DNA of 64,000 bases from Pseudomonas sp. A-RE-19 (GTDB lineage: Bacteria > Pseudomonadota > Gammaproteobacteria > Pseudomonadales > Pseudomonadaceae): positions 62,001-126,000 of the forward strand of contig NZ_JAHBDQ010000004.1 of the NCBI RefSeq assembly GCF_019956555.1, read 5' to 3'. The notes beneath the pieces are model-generated. The model was not told the origin of the DNA, ran no database searches, and was given only the letters and a program-made list of their open reading frames with translations. The position numbers and the translations under genes were made by a program. Positions within the stretch are counted from its first letter, which is position 1, and each line of letters starts with the position of its first letter. Below are positions 26,806 to 35,643 of the stretch, piece by piece.

Positions 26806-27837
26806 ATGGATCTTGTTATCGCACGCCCTGAAGGTTTGTACTGCCCGCCCGGGGATTTCTACATCGACCCATGGCGGCCGGTCGAACGGTCGGTGATCAC
26901 CCACGTCCACGGCGATCATGCTCGCCGTGGCAATCAACACTATCTGGCAGCAGCACCGGGTGCAGGCATTCTGCGCGCACGCCTGGGCCCGGGCATCAAC
27001 CTGCAAACCCTGCCCTATGGCGAGCAGTTGCTGCACCACGGCGTAAAACTGAGTTTTCACCCCGCGGGCCATGTACTCGGCTCGGCCCAGGTGCGTTTGG
27101 AATACGGGGGGGAAGTCTGGGTCGCCTCGGGGGATTACAAGACCGAGCCCGACGGCACCTGTACGCCGTTCGAACCGGTGCGCTGCCATGCATTCATCAC
27201 AGAATCGACGTTCGGTCTGCCGATTTACCGGTGGCAACCCCAGGCGCAGATCTTTGCCGAGATCAATCAGTGGTGGCAGGCCAATGCCGCCGTCGACAAA
27301 ACCAGCGTGCTGTTTTGCTATTCCTTGGGCAAGGCTCAACGGATTCTCCACGGCATCGATGCCAACCTCGGCCCCATTCTGGTGCATGGCGCGGTTGAGC
27401 CGATCAATCAGGTTTATCGCCAGAGCGGTATTTATTTACCGCCCACGATCTATGCCGGCGAAGTGAAAAAGCATGATCCGATGATGCGCAAGGCCCTGGT
27501 CCTCGCCCCTCCTTCGGCTGGCGCCAGCCCTTGGGTGCGGCGTTTCGGCGACTATAGCGATGGCTTCGCCAGCGGCTGGATGCGTTTGCGCGGTACGCGG
27601 CGGCGGCGCGGCGTGGATCGCGGCTTCGTGTTGTCCGATCATGCCGACTGGCCCGGTCTGCTCTGGGCCATCGAACAGACCGGCGCCGAGCGGGTGATGG
27701 TCACCCATGGCTCGGTCGGGGTGTTGGTGCGTCATCTGCGCGAGCAGGGTCTTGATGCCATGGGGTTCAGCACCGAATACGGCGACGATGAGGACAACAC
27801 AGCCCTCGAACCGGAGAGCGTTGAGGTGCTGGCATGA
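26806..27837 (+). CDS. Ligase-associated DNA exonuclease (metallo-beta-lactamase fold)
   Basis: 343 residues. The metal-binding motif THVHGDHA (HxHxDH, residues 33-38) and further conserved AGHVLGSAQV and VASGDYK show the beta-CASP/MBL fold of Artemis/SNM1-like nucleases. VLSDHADWPG lies near the C-terminus. It overlaps the ATP-dependent DNA ligase gene by 4 bp (ATGA). This exonuclease-ligase pairing recurs in bacterial genomes and suggests end processing coupled to ligation. Confidence 0.9.
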   Translation: MDLVIARPEGLYCPPGDFYIDPWRPVERSVITHVHGDHARRGNQHYLAAAPGAGILRARLGPGINLQTLPYGEQLLHHGVKLSFHPAGHVLGSAQVRLEYGGEVWVASGDYKTEPDGTCTPFEPVRCHAFITESTFGLPIYRWQPQAQIFAEINQWWQANAAVDKTSVLFCYSLGKAQRILHGIDANLGPILVHGAVEPINQVYRQSGIYLPPTIYAGEVKKHDPMMRKALVLAPPSAGASPWVRRFGDYSDGFASGWMRLRGTRRRRGVDRGFVLSDHADWPGLLWAIEQTGAERVMVTHGSVGVLVRHLREQGLDAMGFSTEYGDDEDNTALEPESVEVLA

Positions 27838-29522
27838 AAGCCTTCGCCGACTTGTATGCCGAACTCGATACCACCACCTCAAGCAACGCCAAACTGGCGG
27901 CGATGCAGCACTACTTCACCCAGGCCGCGCCCGAAGATGCCGCCTGGGCGGTGTATTTTCTGTCCGGCGGACGACCTCGGCAATGGGTGCCGGTTCGCAT
28001 GCTGCGGGAAATGGCGATAGCGTTTTCCGGGCTCTCGCCCTGGCTGTTCGAGGAAAGTTACCAGGCAGTCGGTGATCTGGCGGAAACCATTTCGTTGGTG
28101 CTGCCCGAAATGCGCCACACCTCCACCGACGGGCTGGCCGTGTGGATTGAAGACAAACTGCTGCCGCTGCGCAATGCACCTGCGTCGGTCCTCGTCGAAC
28201 GCTTGCCTGCCCTGTGGGCGCAACTGGATCGCCAGAGCCTGATGCTCTGCATCAAATTGATCACTGGCAGCTTCCGGGTCGGTGTTTCCAGATTGCTGGT
28301 CACCCGCGCCCTGGCGGCCATGGCCGGGCTCGACAGCAAACGCGTGGCCCAGCGCCTGGTAGGTTATACCGATCTGTCCAACCACCCGAGCGCCGCCAGT
28401 TACCTGAAGCTGATCGCCGCCGAATCACCCCATGAGCATGCCCAACGGGGCGGCCAGCCCTACCCGTTTTTTCTCGCCCATGCGTTGGCGCAACCGGTCG
28501 AGCATTTCGAACCCCTGCTCGGACCGGCCAGCAACTGGCAAGTGGAATGGAAGTGGGACGGCATCCGCGCCCAAGTGGTCAAGCGCGATGGGCGCTTGTG
28601 GATCTGGTCGCGAGGCGAGGAGCTGGTATCCGAACATTTTCCCGAGCTGGACAGCCTGGTTCATGACTTGCCCGAAGGCACGGTGATCGACGGTGAAATT
28701 GTCGCCTGGAAAGCCATGCCCCCGGGCACCGGGAATGCCTCTGACCCGCAATCGCCGATGTCGCCGGCGGTGCAGCCTTTCGCCCTGTTGCAACAGCGGA
28801 TCGGCCGTAAAACACTGAGCAAGAAAATCCTCGATGAGGTGCCCGTGGTCATCCTCGCGTATGACCTGCTGGAATGGCAGGGTGAGGATTGGCGCAACCG
28901 GACTCAAGCCACGCGCCGCGCTCAGTTGGACCTTATCGTCGCCACCAGTGCAAACCCGGTGTTACTTGCCTCGCCCGTGCTGACCGGCGAAGACTGGTTC
29001 GACCTCGCCCGCCAACGGGAGGCCTCCCGCAGCCTGGGGGTCGAAGGCATGATGCTCAAGGCCCGGGATGCGCTGTATGGTGTCGGACGGACCAAGGGCA
29101 TGGGCGTGTGGTGGAAATGGAAAGTCGACCCGTTCAGTGTCGATGCGGTGCTGATCCATGCCCAACTAGGCCATGGTCGCCGGGCCAGTCTCTACACCGA
29201 TTACACATTCGCCGTCTGGGACGGCCCGCCCGATGCCAGCGAACGAACCCTGGTGCCTTTCGCCAAGGCCTATTCCGGCCTGACCGATGAAGAAATACGC
29301 CAGGTCGACAGTATTGTGCGCAAGACCACGGTGGAAACATTCGGACCGGTAAGCAGCGTGAAGCCAAGCCTGGTGTTCGAGCTGGGGTTCGAAGGCATTG
29401 CCCTGTCGAAACGGCACAAGAGCGGGGTTGCGGTGCGGTTTCCGAGGATGTTGCGCTGGCGGCAGGACAAGTCGGTCGAAGAGGCTGACAGCCTGGCGAC
29501 ATTGCAGAATTTGTTGGGCTGA
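27834..29522 (+). CDS. ATP-dependent DNA ligase (ligase-exonuclease pair type)
   Basis: 562 residues. An N-terminal helical DNA-binding domain covers about 1-210. The adenylation domain has motif I EWKWDGIRAQ, where K240 should carry AMP. Motifs such as DGEIVAWKA, EGMMLKARD and VWWKWKVDP follow, then an OB-fold. The order matches the bacterial ATP-dependent ligases linked to an MBL exonuclease and annotated as involved in cisplatin damage response. It is translationally coupled to the exonuclease. Confidence 0.9.
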   Translation: MKAFADLYAELDTTTSSNAKLAAMQHYFTQAAPEDAAWAVYFLSGGRPRQWVPVRMLREMAIAFSGLSPWLFEESYQAVGDLAETISLVLPEMRHTSTDGLAVWIEDKLLPLRNAPASVLVERLPALWAQLDRQSLMLCIKLITGSFRVGVSRLLVTRALAAMAGLDSKRVAQRLVGYTDLSNHPSAASYLKLIAAESPHEHAQRGGQPYPFFLAHALAQPVEHFEPLLGPASNWQVEWKWDGIRAQVVKRDGRLWIWSRGEELVSEHFPELDSLVHDLPEGTVIDGEIVAWKAMPPGTGNASDPQSPMSPAVQPFALLQQRIGRKTLSKKILDEVPVVILAYDLLEWQGEDWRNRTQATRRAQLDLIVATSANPVLLASPVLTGEDWFDLARQREASRSLGVEGMMLKARDALYGVGRTKGMGVWWKWKVDPFSVDAVLIHAQLGHGRRASLYTDYTFAVWDGPPDASERTLVPFAKAYSGLTDEEIRQVDSIVRKTTVETFGPVSSVKPSLVFELGFEGIALSKRHKSGVAVRFPRMLRWRQDKSVEEADSLATLQNLLG

Positions 29523-29545
29523 CCCGATCTTTGTGATGCTTAAGC

Positions 29546-29561
29546 GCACCATTCAAGTGCA
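29546..29561. promoter_or_regulatory. Possible NtrC-type site upstream of the amino acid transporter
   Basis: GCACCATTCAAGTGCA is close to the NtrC consensus GCACC-N5-GGTGC, with one mismatch. It lies about 100 bp upstream of a sigma-54-like element. Judged by eye only. Confidence 0.4.
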
Positions 29562-29644
29562 ATGATCTAATGACGCCCGTTTTCGTGCACAATTCCCTTT
29601 CTGCCGCATCTTGCATCACCTTTTAAAACGCTTGTTCGGCACTC

Positions 29645-29660
29645 TGGTTCGGAAATTGCT
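29645..29660 (+). promoter_or_regulatory. Sigma-54-like -24/-12 promoter element
   Basis: TGGTTCGGAAATTGCT has GG and GC exactly 10 bases apart and TTGCT at -12, fitting TGGnnnG-N4-TTGCW. It stands 78 bp before the substrate-binding protein start, leaving a normal leader. Confidence 0.45.
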
Positions 29661-29738
29661 ACTTTCAATAAGTCTTACGCTTTCCAGTAACAATACTTCT
29701 GCGCCACAAGCGCTCATATTGGTCTTAGGGATTGAATA

Positions 29739-30521
29739 ATGAAAAAAGCATTGCTAACCCTTTCTGCACTGGCGTTGTGCATGGCTGCCGGCTCCGCGCT
29801 GGCCAAGGAATACAAAGAATTGCGTTTCGGCGTCGACCCTTCCTATGCGCCGTTCGAATCCAAAGCGGCCGACGGTAGCCTGGTAGGCTTCGACATCGAC
29901 CTGGGCAATGCGATCTGCGCCGAGCTGAAGGTCAAGTGCAAATGGGTCGAAAGCGATTTCGACGGCATGATTCCGGGCCTCAAGGCCAATAAATTCGACG
30001 GTGTGATCTCTTCGATGACCGTCACGCCGGCCCGCGAAAAAGTCATCGACTTCTCCAGCGAGCTGTTCTCCGGCCCGACGTCCTTCGTCTTCAAAAAGGG
30101 TTCAGGTATCACCGCCGATACCGCGTCTTTGAAGGGTAAAAAGGTCGGCTACGAGCAAGGCACCATCCAGGAAGCCTACGCCAAAGCGGTGCTGGACAAG
30201 GCCGGCGTGACTACTCAGGCCTACGCCAACCAGGACCAGGTCTATGCTGACCTGACCTCCGGCCGTCTGGATGCCTCCATTCAAGACATGCTGCAAGCCG
30301 AACTGGGCTTTTTGAAGTCGCCACAAGGTGCTGATTACGAAGTCAGCAAGCCAGTCGATGATCCTCTGCTGCCAGCCAAAACGGCTGTCGGTATCTCGAA
30401 AGGTAACAAAGAGCTCAAGGCACTTTTGGATAAAGGTATCAAAGCGTTACACGACGATGGCACCTACGCCACCATTCAGAAGAAACACTTTGGCGATCTG
30501 AATCTGTACAGCGGCAAGTAA
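29739..30521 (+). CDS. Periplasmic basic amino acid-binding protein (ABC transporter)
   Basis: 260 residues. The cleavable signal peptide MKKALLTLSALALCMAAGSA ends in ALA. The mature protein has the HisJ/ArgT/AotJ fold: LRFGVDPSYAPFESK, DGMIPGLKANKFDGVISSMT and AREKVIDFS. The protein captures Arg, Lys, Orn or His in the periplasm. It is the first gene of an AotJQMOP-like operon. A hairpin with a T tract follows it, which would make it more abundant than the permease subunits. Confidence 0.9.
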   Translation: MKKALLTLSALALCMAAGSALAKEYKELRFGVDPSYAPFESKAADGSLVGFDIDLGNAICAELKVKCKWVESDFDGMIPGLKANKFDGVISSMTVTPAREKVIDFSSELFSGPTSFVFKKGSGITADTASLKGKKVGYEQGTIQEAYAKAVLDKAGVTTQAYANQDQVYADLTSGRLDASIQDMLQAELGFLKSPQGADYEVSKPVDDPLLPAKTAVGISKGNKELKALLDKGIKALHDDGTYATIQKKHFGDLNLYSGK

Positions 30522-30528
30522 TGCCCGG

Positions 30529-30556
30529 CGCCCATCTCGCGATGGGCGTTTTTTTT
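30529..30556 (+). terminator. Intra-operon hairpin with T tract (attenuator-like)
   Basis: CGCCCATC pairs with GATGGGCG around TCGC, followed by eight T residues. It lies between the binding protein and first permease gene and probably causes partial termination. Confidence 0.8.
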
Positions 30557-30577
30557 ATCCGATCAGGTTGCTGATTT

Positions 30578-31306
30578 ATGTTCGAAAACCTATTACAAAA
30601 TCTGGGGCTCTCCGCCTTCAGCCTCAAGGGCTTCGGTCCGTTGTTGATGGAAGGCACCTGGATGACCATCAAATTATCGGTGTTGTCGCTCTTGGTAGCC
30701 GTCTTGCTCGGCTTGCTGGGCGCCAGTGCCAAACTGTCCAAAGTCAAACTGGTGCGCGTGCCGGCGCAGGTCTACACCACGCTGATTCGCGGCGTGCCGG
30801 ATCTGGTGCTGATGCTGTTGATTTTCTACAGCCTGCAAACCTGGCTGACGTCGTTAACCGACTTCATGGAATGGGAATACATCGAGATCAACCCGTTCAG
30901 CGCCGGGGTCATTACCCTGGGCTTTATCTATGGCGCGTACTTCACCGAAACCTTTCGCGGGGCGATCCTTGCCGTGCCACGGGGTCAGGTCGAAGCCGCA
31001 ACCGCTTATGGCCTCAAGCGTGGCCAGCGTTTCTGGATCGTGGTGTTCCCGCAAATGATGCGTTTTGCCCTGCCAGGTATAGGCAATAACTGGATGGTGA
31101 TGCTCAAGGCCACTGCGCTGGTGTCCATCATCGGCCTCGCCGACCTGGTCAAAGCCGCTCAGGACGCCGGCAAAAGCACCTATCAACTGTTCTACTTCCT
31201 GGTGTTGGCCGCGGTGATTTACCTGCTGATCACCAGCGCCTCCAATGTCGTCCTGCGCAAGCTTGAACGCCGCTACGCCGCCGGCTCCCGGGAGGCCGTA
31301 CGATGA
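30578..31306 (+). CDS. ABC transporter permease, HisQ/AotQ-like
   Basis: 242 residues with about five membrane helices. The EAA-like loop FRGAILAVPRGQVEAATAYG contacts the ATPase. It pairs with the next permease, whose start overlaps its stop by 4 bp. Together they form the channel for basic amino acids in the inner membrane. Confidence 0.9.
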   Translation: MFENLLQNLGLSAFSLKGFGPLLMEGTWMTIKLSVLSLLVAVLLGLLGASAKLSKVKLVRVPAQVYTTLIRGVPDLVLMLLIFYSLQTWLTSLTDFMEWEYIEINPFSAGVITLGFIYGAYFTETFRGAILAVPRGQVEAATAYGLKRGQRFWIVVFPQMMRFALPGIGNNWMVMLKATALVSIIGLADLVKAAQDAGKSTYQLFYFLVLAAVIYLLITSASNVVLRKLERRYAAGSREAVR

Positions 31307-32013
31307 TCGAACTCTTGCAGGATTACTGGAAACCCTTCCTTTATACCGACGGTTACCACATTACCGGCCTGGCCATGACCATGTGGTTGCTCAGCGCGTC
31401 GATCTTCATCGGTTTTCTGGTGTCGATCCCGCTGTCCATCGCCAGGGTTTCGCCCAAGGTCTACGTCCGTTGGCCAGTGCAGTTCTACACCTATCTGTTT
31501 CGCGGGACGCCGCTGTATATCCAGTTGCTGATTTGCTACACCGGCATCTACAGCCTGGCGGCCGTGCGCGCCCAACCGGTACTGGATGCGTTCTTTCGCG
31601 ATGCGATGAACTGCACCATCCTGGCCTTCGCCCTCAACACCTGCGCCTACACCACGGAGATCTTCGCCGGGGCGATTCGCAGCATGGCGCACGGTGAAGT
31701 CGAGGCGGCCAAGGCCTACGGTCTGTCGGGTTGGAAGCTCTATGCCTACATCATCATGCCGTCGGCCCTGCGTCGTTCGTTGCCTTATTACAGCAACGAA
31801 GTGATTCTGATGCTGCACTCGACCACCGTGGCGTTCACTGCGACCATCCCGGATGTCCTGAAAGTCGCTCGTGATGCCAACTCTGCGACCTTTCTGACCT
31901 TTCAGTCGTTCGGCATCGCCGCGCTGATCTATCTGACAGTTACCTTTGCGCTGGTCGGCCTGTTCCGTCTTGCCGAACGCCGATGGCTGGCCTTCCTCGG
32001 GCCGACTCACTAG
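31303..32013 (+). CDS. ABC transporter permease, HisM/AotM-like
   Basis: 236 residues and about five helices. The EAA loop IFAGAIRSMAHGEVEAAKAY is conserved. TYLFRGTPLYIQLL is typical of HisM-type permeases. It overlaps HisQ by 4 bp and is followed 12 bp later by the AotO-like gene, so one transcript is likely. Confidence 0.9.
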   Translation: MIELLQDYWKPFLYTDGYHITGLAMTMWLLSASIFIGFLVSIPLSIARVSPKVYVRWPVQFYTYLFRGTPLYIQLLICYTGIYSLAAVRAQPVLDAFFRDAMNCTILAFALNTCAYTTEIFAGAIRSMAHGEVEAAKAYGLSGWKLYAYIIMPSALRRSLPYYSNEVILMLHSTTVAFTATIPDVLKVARDANSATFLTFQSFGIAALIYLTVTFALVGLFRLAERRWLAFLGPTH

Positions 32014-32025
32014 GACAACTCGTAA

Positions 32026-33144
32026 ATGCGCCATCAGATTCATGACCTGCTGGCCCCGCTGCCGGGGACCGCGCGACAGATTCACAGCTTCCACTTCGGC
32101 CCGGAATCGGCCAAAGGCAAGATTTACATCCAGTCCTCCCTGCATGCCGACGAACTGCCTGGCATGTTGGTGGCCTGGCACCTCAAGCAACGTCTGGCGG
32201 AGCTGGAAGCCGCCGGTCGGCTGCGCAGTGAAATCGTGTTGGTGCCCGTGGCCAACCCGGCCGGCCTGGAACAAGTGTTGATGGACGTTCCACTGGGCCG
32301 CTACGAGCTGGAAAGCGGGCAGAACTTCAATCGCTGGTTCGTCGACTTGAGCGAAGAAGTCGGCAACGAGATCGAAGGCCGGCTCGGCGACGATCCGCAA
32401 CGCAACCTCGAATTGATCCGCGACAGCCTGCGCAAGGCTTTGGCACGGCAAACCGCAGGCACTCAACTGCAATCCCAACGCCTGACCCTGCAACGGCTGG
32501 CCTGCGATGCGGACATGGTGCTGGACCTGCATTGCGATTTCGAAGCCGTGGCGCACCTCTACACCACGCCCGAGGCCTGGCCTCAGGTCGAGCCGCTGGC
32601 GCGGTACATCGGTGCCGAAGCCAGCCTGCTGGCCACCGATTCGGGTGGCCAGTCGTTCGACGAATGCTTCACCCTGCTCTGGTGGCAATTGAAGGAGCGC
32701 TTCGGCGAACACTTCGATATTCCGCTGGGCAGTTTCTCGGTCACCGTCGAATTACGCGGCCAGGGCGACGTCAATCACCCGCTGGCCAGCCTCGATTGCC
32801 AGGCGCTGATCGATTATCTGATTCATTTTGGCGCGATTGCCGGTGAGCCGGCGCCACTACCCGAATTGCCCTACCCGGCTACACCGCTGGCCGGTGTCGA
32901 ACCCGTGGCAACGCCTGTGGGCGGACTGCTGGTGTTCACGGCCCTGCCTGGTGAGTACCTGGAGGCCGGACAACTGATCGCCGAAGTCATCGACCCGATC
33001 AATGATCGCGTCACCCCTGTTCATTGCACCGCTGCCGGGCTGATGTACGCCCGCTCCCTGCGGCGCATGGCCACTGCTGGCATGGTGATCGCCCACGTCG
33101 CGGGCACCGAAGCCTATCGCAGCGGCTACCTACTTTCGCCTTGA
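32026..33144 (+). CDS. Succinylglutamate desuccinylase/aspartoacylase-family protein (AotO-like)
   Basis: 372 residues. The zinc-binding residues of M14-like deacylases are seen in [10 protein letters not shown] (His and Glu) and LDLHCDF (His). GNLPG-like substrate loops and a C-terminal barrel ([11 protein letters not shown]) complete the AstE/aspartoacylase plan. In P. aeruginosa the aot operon has a homologue, aotO, whose role is unclear and not needed for uptake as I recall. Its position between the permease and ATPase genes implies a link to imported amino acids or their acylated forms. Confidence 0.85.
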   Translation: MRHQIHDLLAPLPGTARQIHSFHFGPESAKGKIYIQSSLHADELPGMLVAWHLKQRLAELEAAGRLRSEIVLVPVANPAGLEQVLMDVPLGRYELESGQNFNRWFVDLSEEVGNEIEGRLGDDPQRNLELIRDSLRKALARQTAGTQLQSQRLTLQRLACDADMVLDLHCDFEAVAHLYTTPEAWPQVEPLARYIGAEASLLATDSGGQSFDECFTLLWWQLKERFGEHFDIPLGSFSVTVELRGQGDVNHPLASLDCQALIDYLIHFGAIAGEPAPLPELPYPATPLAGVEPVATPVGGLLVFTALPGEYLEAGQLIAEVIDPINDRVTPVHCTAAGLMYARSLRRMATAGMVIAHVAGTEAYRSGYLLSP

Positions 33145-33157
33145 GGATGCATGCCCC

Positions 33158-33922
33158 ATGTACAAACTGACCATCGAAGGCCTGCATAAAAGCTATGGCG
33201 ATCATCAGGTGCTCAAAGGCGTTTCGCTCAAGGCCAAAACCGGCGACGTCATCAGTCTGATCGGCGCCAGCGGCTCGGGCAAAAGTACCTTCTTGCGCTG
33301 CATCAATTTTCTCGAACAACCCAACGACGGCGCCATGAGCCTGGACGGCCAGACGATCCGCATGGTCAAGGATCGCCACGGCATGCACGTCGCCGATGCA
33401 GATGAACTGCAGCGGATCCGCACCCGCCTGGCCATGGTGTTCCAGCACTTCAACCTGTGGAGCCACATGACAGTGCTGGAAAACATCACCATGGCGCCGC
33501 GCCGGGCGCTCGGTTGCAGCAAGAAAGAGGCCGAAGACCGTGCCCGACGTTACCTCGACAAGGTTGGCCTGGCGGCACGCGTGGCGGACCAGTACCCGGC
33601 GTTCCTTTCAGGCGGCCAGCAACAACGGGTAGCCATTGCCCGCGCGCTGGCCATGGAACCGGAAGTCATGCTGTTCGACGAACCGACCTCCGCGCTGGAC
33701 CCGGAACTGGTGGGCGAAGTGCTCAAAGTGATCCAGGGCCTGGCCGAAGAAGGCCGGACCATGATCATGGTCACCCACGAAATGAGCTTTGCGCGCAAAG
33801 TGTCGAGCCAGGTGCTGTTTCTGCATCAGGGCCTGGTGGAAGAAGAAGGTGCGCCGGAAGATGTGCTGGGCAATCCGAAGAGTGAGCGGTTGAAGCAGTT
33901 TCTCAGCGGCAACCTCAAGTAA
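33158..33922 (+). CDS. ABC transporter ATP-binding protein, HisP/AotP-like
   Basis: 254 residues with complete ATPase motifs: Walker [10 protein letters not shown] (36-44), signature LSGGQQQR and Walker [13 protein letters not shown], followed by the switch His in VTHEM. It energises the HisQM channel. It closes the operon; no argR follows, unlike the P. aeruginosa aotJQMOP-argR order as I remember it. Confidence 0.95.
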   Translation: MYKLTIEGLHKSYGDHQVLKGVSLKAKTGDVISLIGASGSGKSTFLRCINFLEQPNDGAMSLDGQTIRMVKDRHGMHVADADELQRIRTRLAMVFQHFNLWSHMTVLENITMAPRRALGCSKKEAEDRARRYLDKVGLAARVADQYPAFLSGGQQQRVAIARALAMEPEVMLFDEPTSALDPELVGEVLKVIQGLAEEGRTMIMVTHEMSFARKVSSQVLFLHQGLVEEEGAPEDVLGNPKSERLKQFLSGNLK

Positions 33923-33949
33923 GAAATCACAGGTTTCGCCTACTGCTAC

Positions 33950-34024
33950 GGATTACCGTAGGAGCTTGCGAAGCCTGCGATCTTTTGACGTTGTTTTTTT
34001 TAAGAGCCTTCGGCAGCTCCTATG
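33950..34024. repeat. Degenerate REP-type repeat, family B
   Basis: Diverged arms (CACAGGTTTCGCCTACTGCTACGG...GTAGGAGCTTGCGAAGCCTGCGATCTTTTG) are followed by a partial extra core GCCTTCGGCAGCTCCTA. Confidence 0.6.
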
Positions 34025-34028
34025 GGTA

Positions 34029-34238
34029 TCAGACCACAGGCGCGGGAGGCGGCTCATCCGGCAGCGTGGGTTCGCCGGGTTCTGTCGGATCTTCGTTGGG
34101 GGTGTCGGGATCAGGCTGATGGGGGATGCCCCCCGCCATGCTGACAGGCGGATGTGCCAACAAGGACCAGGCCAGCATGCCAACCTGATTGGGCTCAAGC
34201 CTTGCCAGTTCGGCACTTATTCGCGGATCGATCTTCAT
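34029..34238 (-). CDS. Small protein of unknown function with Pro/Glu-rich tail
   Basis: 69 residues. The N-terminal half is helical (MKIDPRISAELARLEPNQVG). The C-terminal half is acidic and proline-rich (PDTPNEDPTEPGEPTLPDEP). AGGAG is six bases before the ATG at 34238, which decides the start; a longer frame to 34418 has no such signal. I do not recognise a family. It is convergent with the transporter operon and follows dcd on the same strand. Confidence 0.6.
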   Translation of the reverse strand: MKIDPRISAELARLEPNQVGMLAWSLLAHPPVSMAGGIPHQPDPDTPNEDPTEPGEPTLPDEPPPAPVV

Positions 34239-34345
34239 GAAGCACTCCTGAGCGATGGCCCGATACGCATTGCGCGAATCGGAGCAGTACATTCCATAGA
34301 GTGTACGCCCGCTCAGGAATTCCAACGGTTTGTCAGACGGCTGAC

Positions 34346-34912
34346 TCAGGTACGCGGCAGGGTCACGCCACGCTGGCCCTGGTACTTGCCGCCACGATCC
34401 TTGTAGGAGACCTCGCACTCTTCGTCCGACTCAAGGAACAACATCTGCGCCACGCCTTCGTTCGCGTAGATTTTCGCCGGCAGATTGGTGGTGTTGGAGA
34501 ACTCCAGGGTCACGTGACCTTCCCACTCAGGCTCGAGCGGCGTGACGTTGACGATGATGCCGCAACGCGCGTAGGTGCTTTTACCCAGGCAAATGGTCAA
34601 TACGTTACGCGGGATGCGGAAGTATTCGACGGTGCTGGCCAGAGCGAAGGAGTTCGGCGGAATGATGCACACGTCGCTGTGGATGTCGACGAAGCTGCCA
34701 GCATCGAAGTTTTTCGGGTCGACGATCGCCGAATTGATGTTGGTAAACACCTTGAAGTGATTGGTGCAACGCACATCGTAGCCGTAGCTGGACACGCCGT
34801 AGGAGATCACACGGCTATCGTCGCTGCCGCGCACCTGGCGCTCGACGAAAGGCTCGATCATGCCGTGCTCTTGCGCCATGCGGCGAATCCACTTGTCCGA
34901 TTTGATGCTCAT
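34346..34912 (-). CDS. dcd: dCTP deaminase
   Basis: 188 residues, the standard length. Family motifs are [22 protein letters not shown] (E137 is the probable catalytic Glu, like E. coli E138) and [11 protein letters not shown]. The start is the ATG at 34912 before MSIKSDKW; a longer frame to 35047 is not family-like. It makes dUTP from dCTP for dTMP synthesis and forms a trimer. Confidence 0.95.
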   Translation of the reverse strand: MSIKSDKWIRRMAQEHGMIEPFVERQVRGSDDSRVISYGVSSYGYDVRCTNHFKVFTNINSAIVDPKNFDAGSFVDIHSDVCIIPPNSFALASTVEYFRIPRNVLTICLGKSTYARCGIIVNVTPLEPEWEGHVTLEFSNTTNLPAKIYANEGVAQMLFLESDEECEVSYKDRGGKYQGQRGVTLPRT

Positions 34913-35266
34913 GGCGGGGTGTCCTGAATAGCGAGGTGGAAAAATTCTGTCCGGCATCTTACCGGGCAGGCGCTTCGGGTTCAAAGTCCGGAAGAGAATT
35001 CTCGCCGATCCCCATAAATTCCGGGCCTTCACCGCCATTCGATGCACCGTAGGTCATGAAAACAGAGAAACCTTCGCAAGAACCATTGGCACGTTCCGGA
35101 AAAAGGGTTAAGGTGGCGCCACTGTGCTGCTTGTGTCACTGAGAATCTCTACACGATATGTTGAATTTCGATCCAACCATCTACAAGAATTTTTCCTGCT
35201 CTTTGCACTCAGTCTCGGCCAGGGTTCTTCCTGCGTCGCAGTTATCTTTGTTCAAGGAGTTACACC

Positions 35267-35476
35267 ATGTCTAATCGCCAAACCGGTACCGTTAAGTGGT
35301 TCAACGATGAAAAAGGCTTCGGCTTCATCACTCCACAATCCGGTGACGACCTGTTCGTTCACTTCAAAGCTATCCAATCCGACGGCTTCAAAAGCCTGAA
35401 AGAAGGCCAACAGGTCTCTTTCATCGCTACCCGCGGTCAGAAAGGCATGCAAGCTGAAGAAGTTCAAGTTATCTAA
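35267..35476 (+). CDS. Cold shock domain protein, CspA family
   Basis: 69 residues, a single cold shock domain. RNP1 is KGFGFI (16-21) and RNP2 is LFVHF (29-33). The aromatic RNA-binding face is intact. AAGGAG precedes the ATG by about eight bases. About 350 bp without a gene lie upstream, enough for the long leader often seen in csp genes. It acts as an RNA chaperone. Which paralogue it is (CspD, CapB and so on) cannot be settled. Confidence 0.95.
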   Translation: MSNRQTGTVKWFNDEKGFGFITPQSGDDLFVHFKAIQSDGFKSLKEGQQVSFIATRGQKGMQAEEVQVI

Positions 35477-35493
35477 CTTGTAACTGCTTTAGT

Positions 35494-35526
35494 AAAAAGC
35501 CCCGCCCTTAAAAGCGGGGCTTTTTT
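35494..35526 (+). terminator. Rho-independent terminator of the cold shock gene
   Basis: AAAAAGCCCCGC pairs with GCGGGGCTTTTTT around a short A-rich loop, 18 bp after the stop. Confidence 0.9.
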
Positions 35527-35549
35527 GTGCCTGCGTGTTTCGCATGGCC

Positions 35550-35630
35550 AAAAAAGATCGCAGCCTTCGGCAGCTCCTGCACAGGATTGACGTATACCCG
35601 GTAGGAGCTGCCGAAGGCTGCGATCTTTTG
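35550..35630. repeat. REP-type inverted repeat, family B
   Basis: AAAAGATCGCAGCCTTCGG faces CCGAAGGCTGCGATCTTTTG between convergent genes. Confidence 0.9.
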
Positions 35631-35643
35631 ATCTTTCAGCGCG

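Noticed and set aside
34959..35057. 32-codon frame upstream of dcd on the minus strand ([11 protein letters not shown]...)
   Set aside because: It has a plausible codon pattern but only a weak start signal and no family; the frame closes upstream at a TGA. Probably the dcd promoter region.
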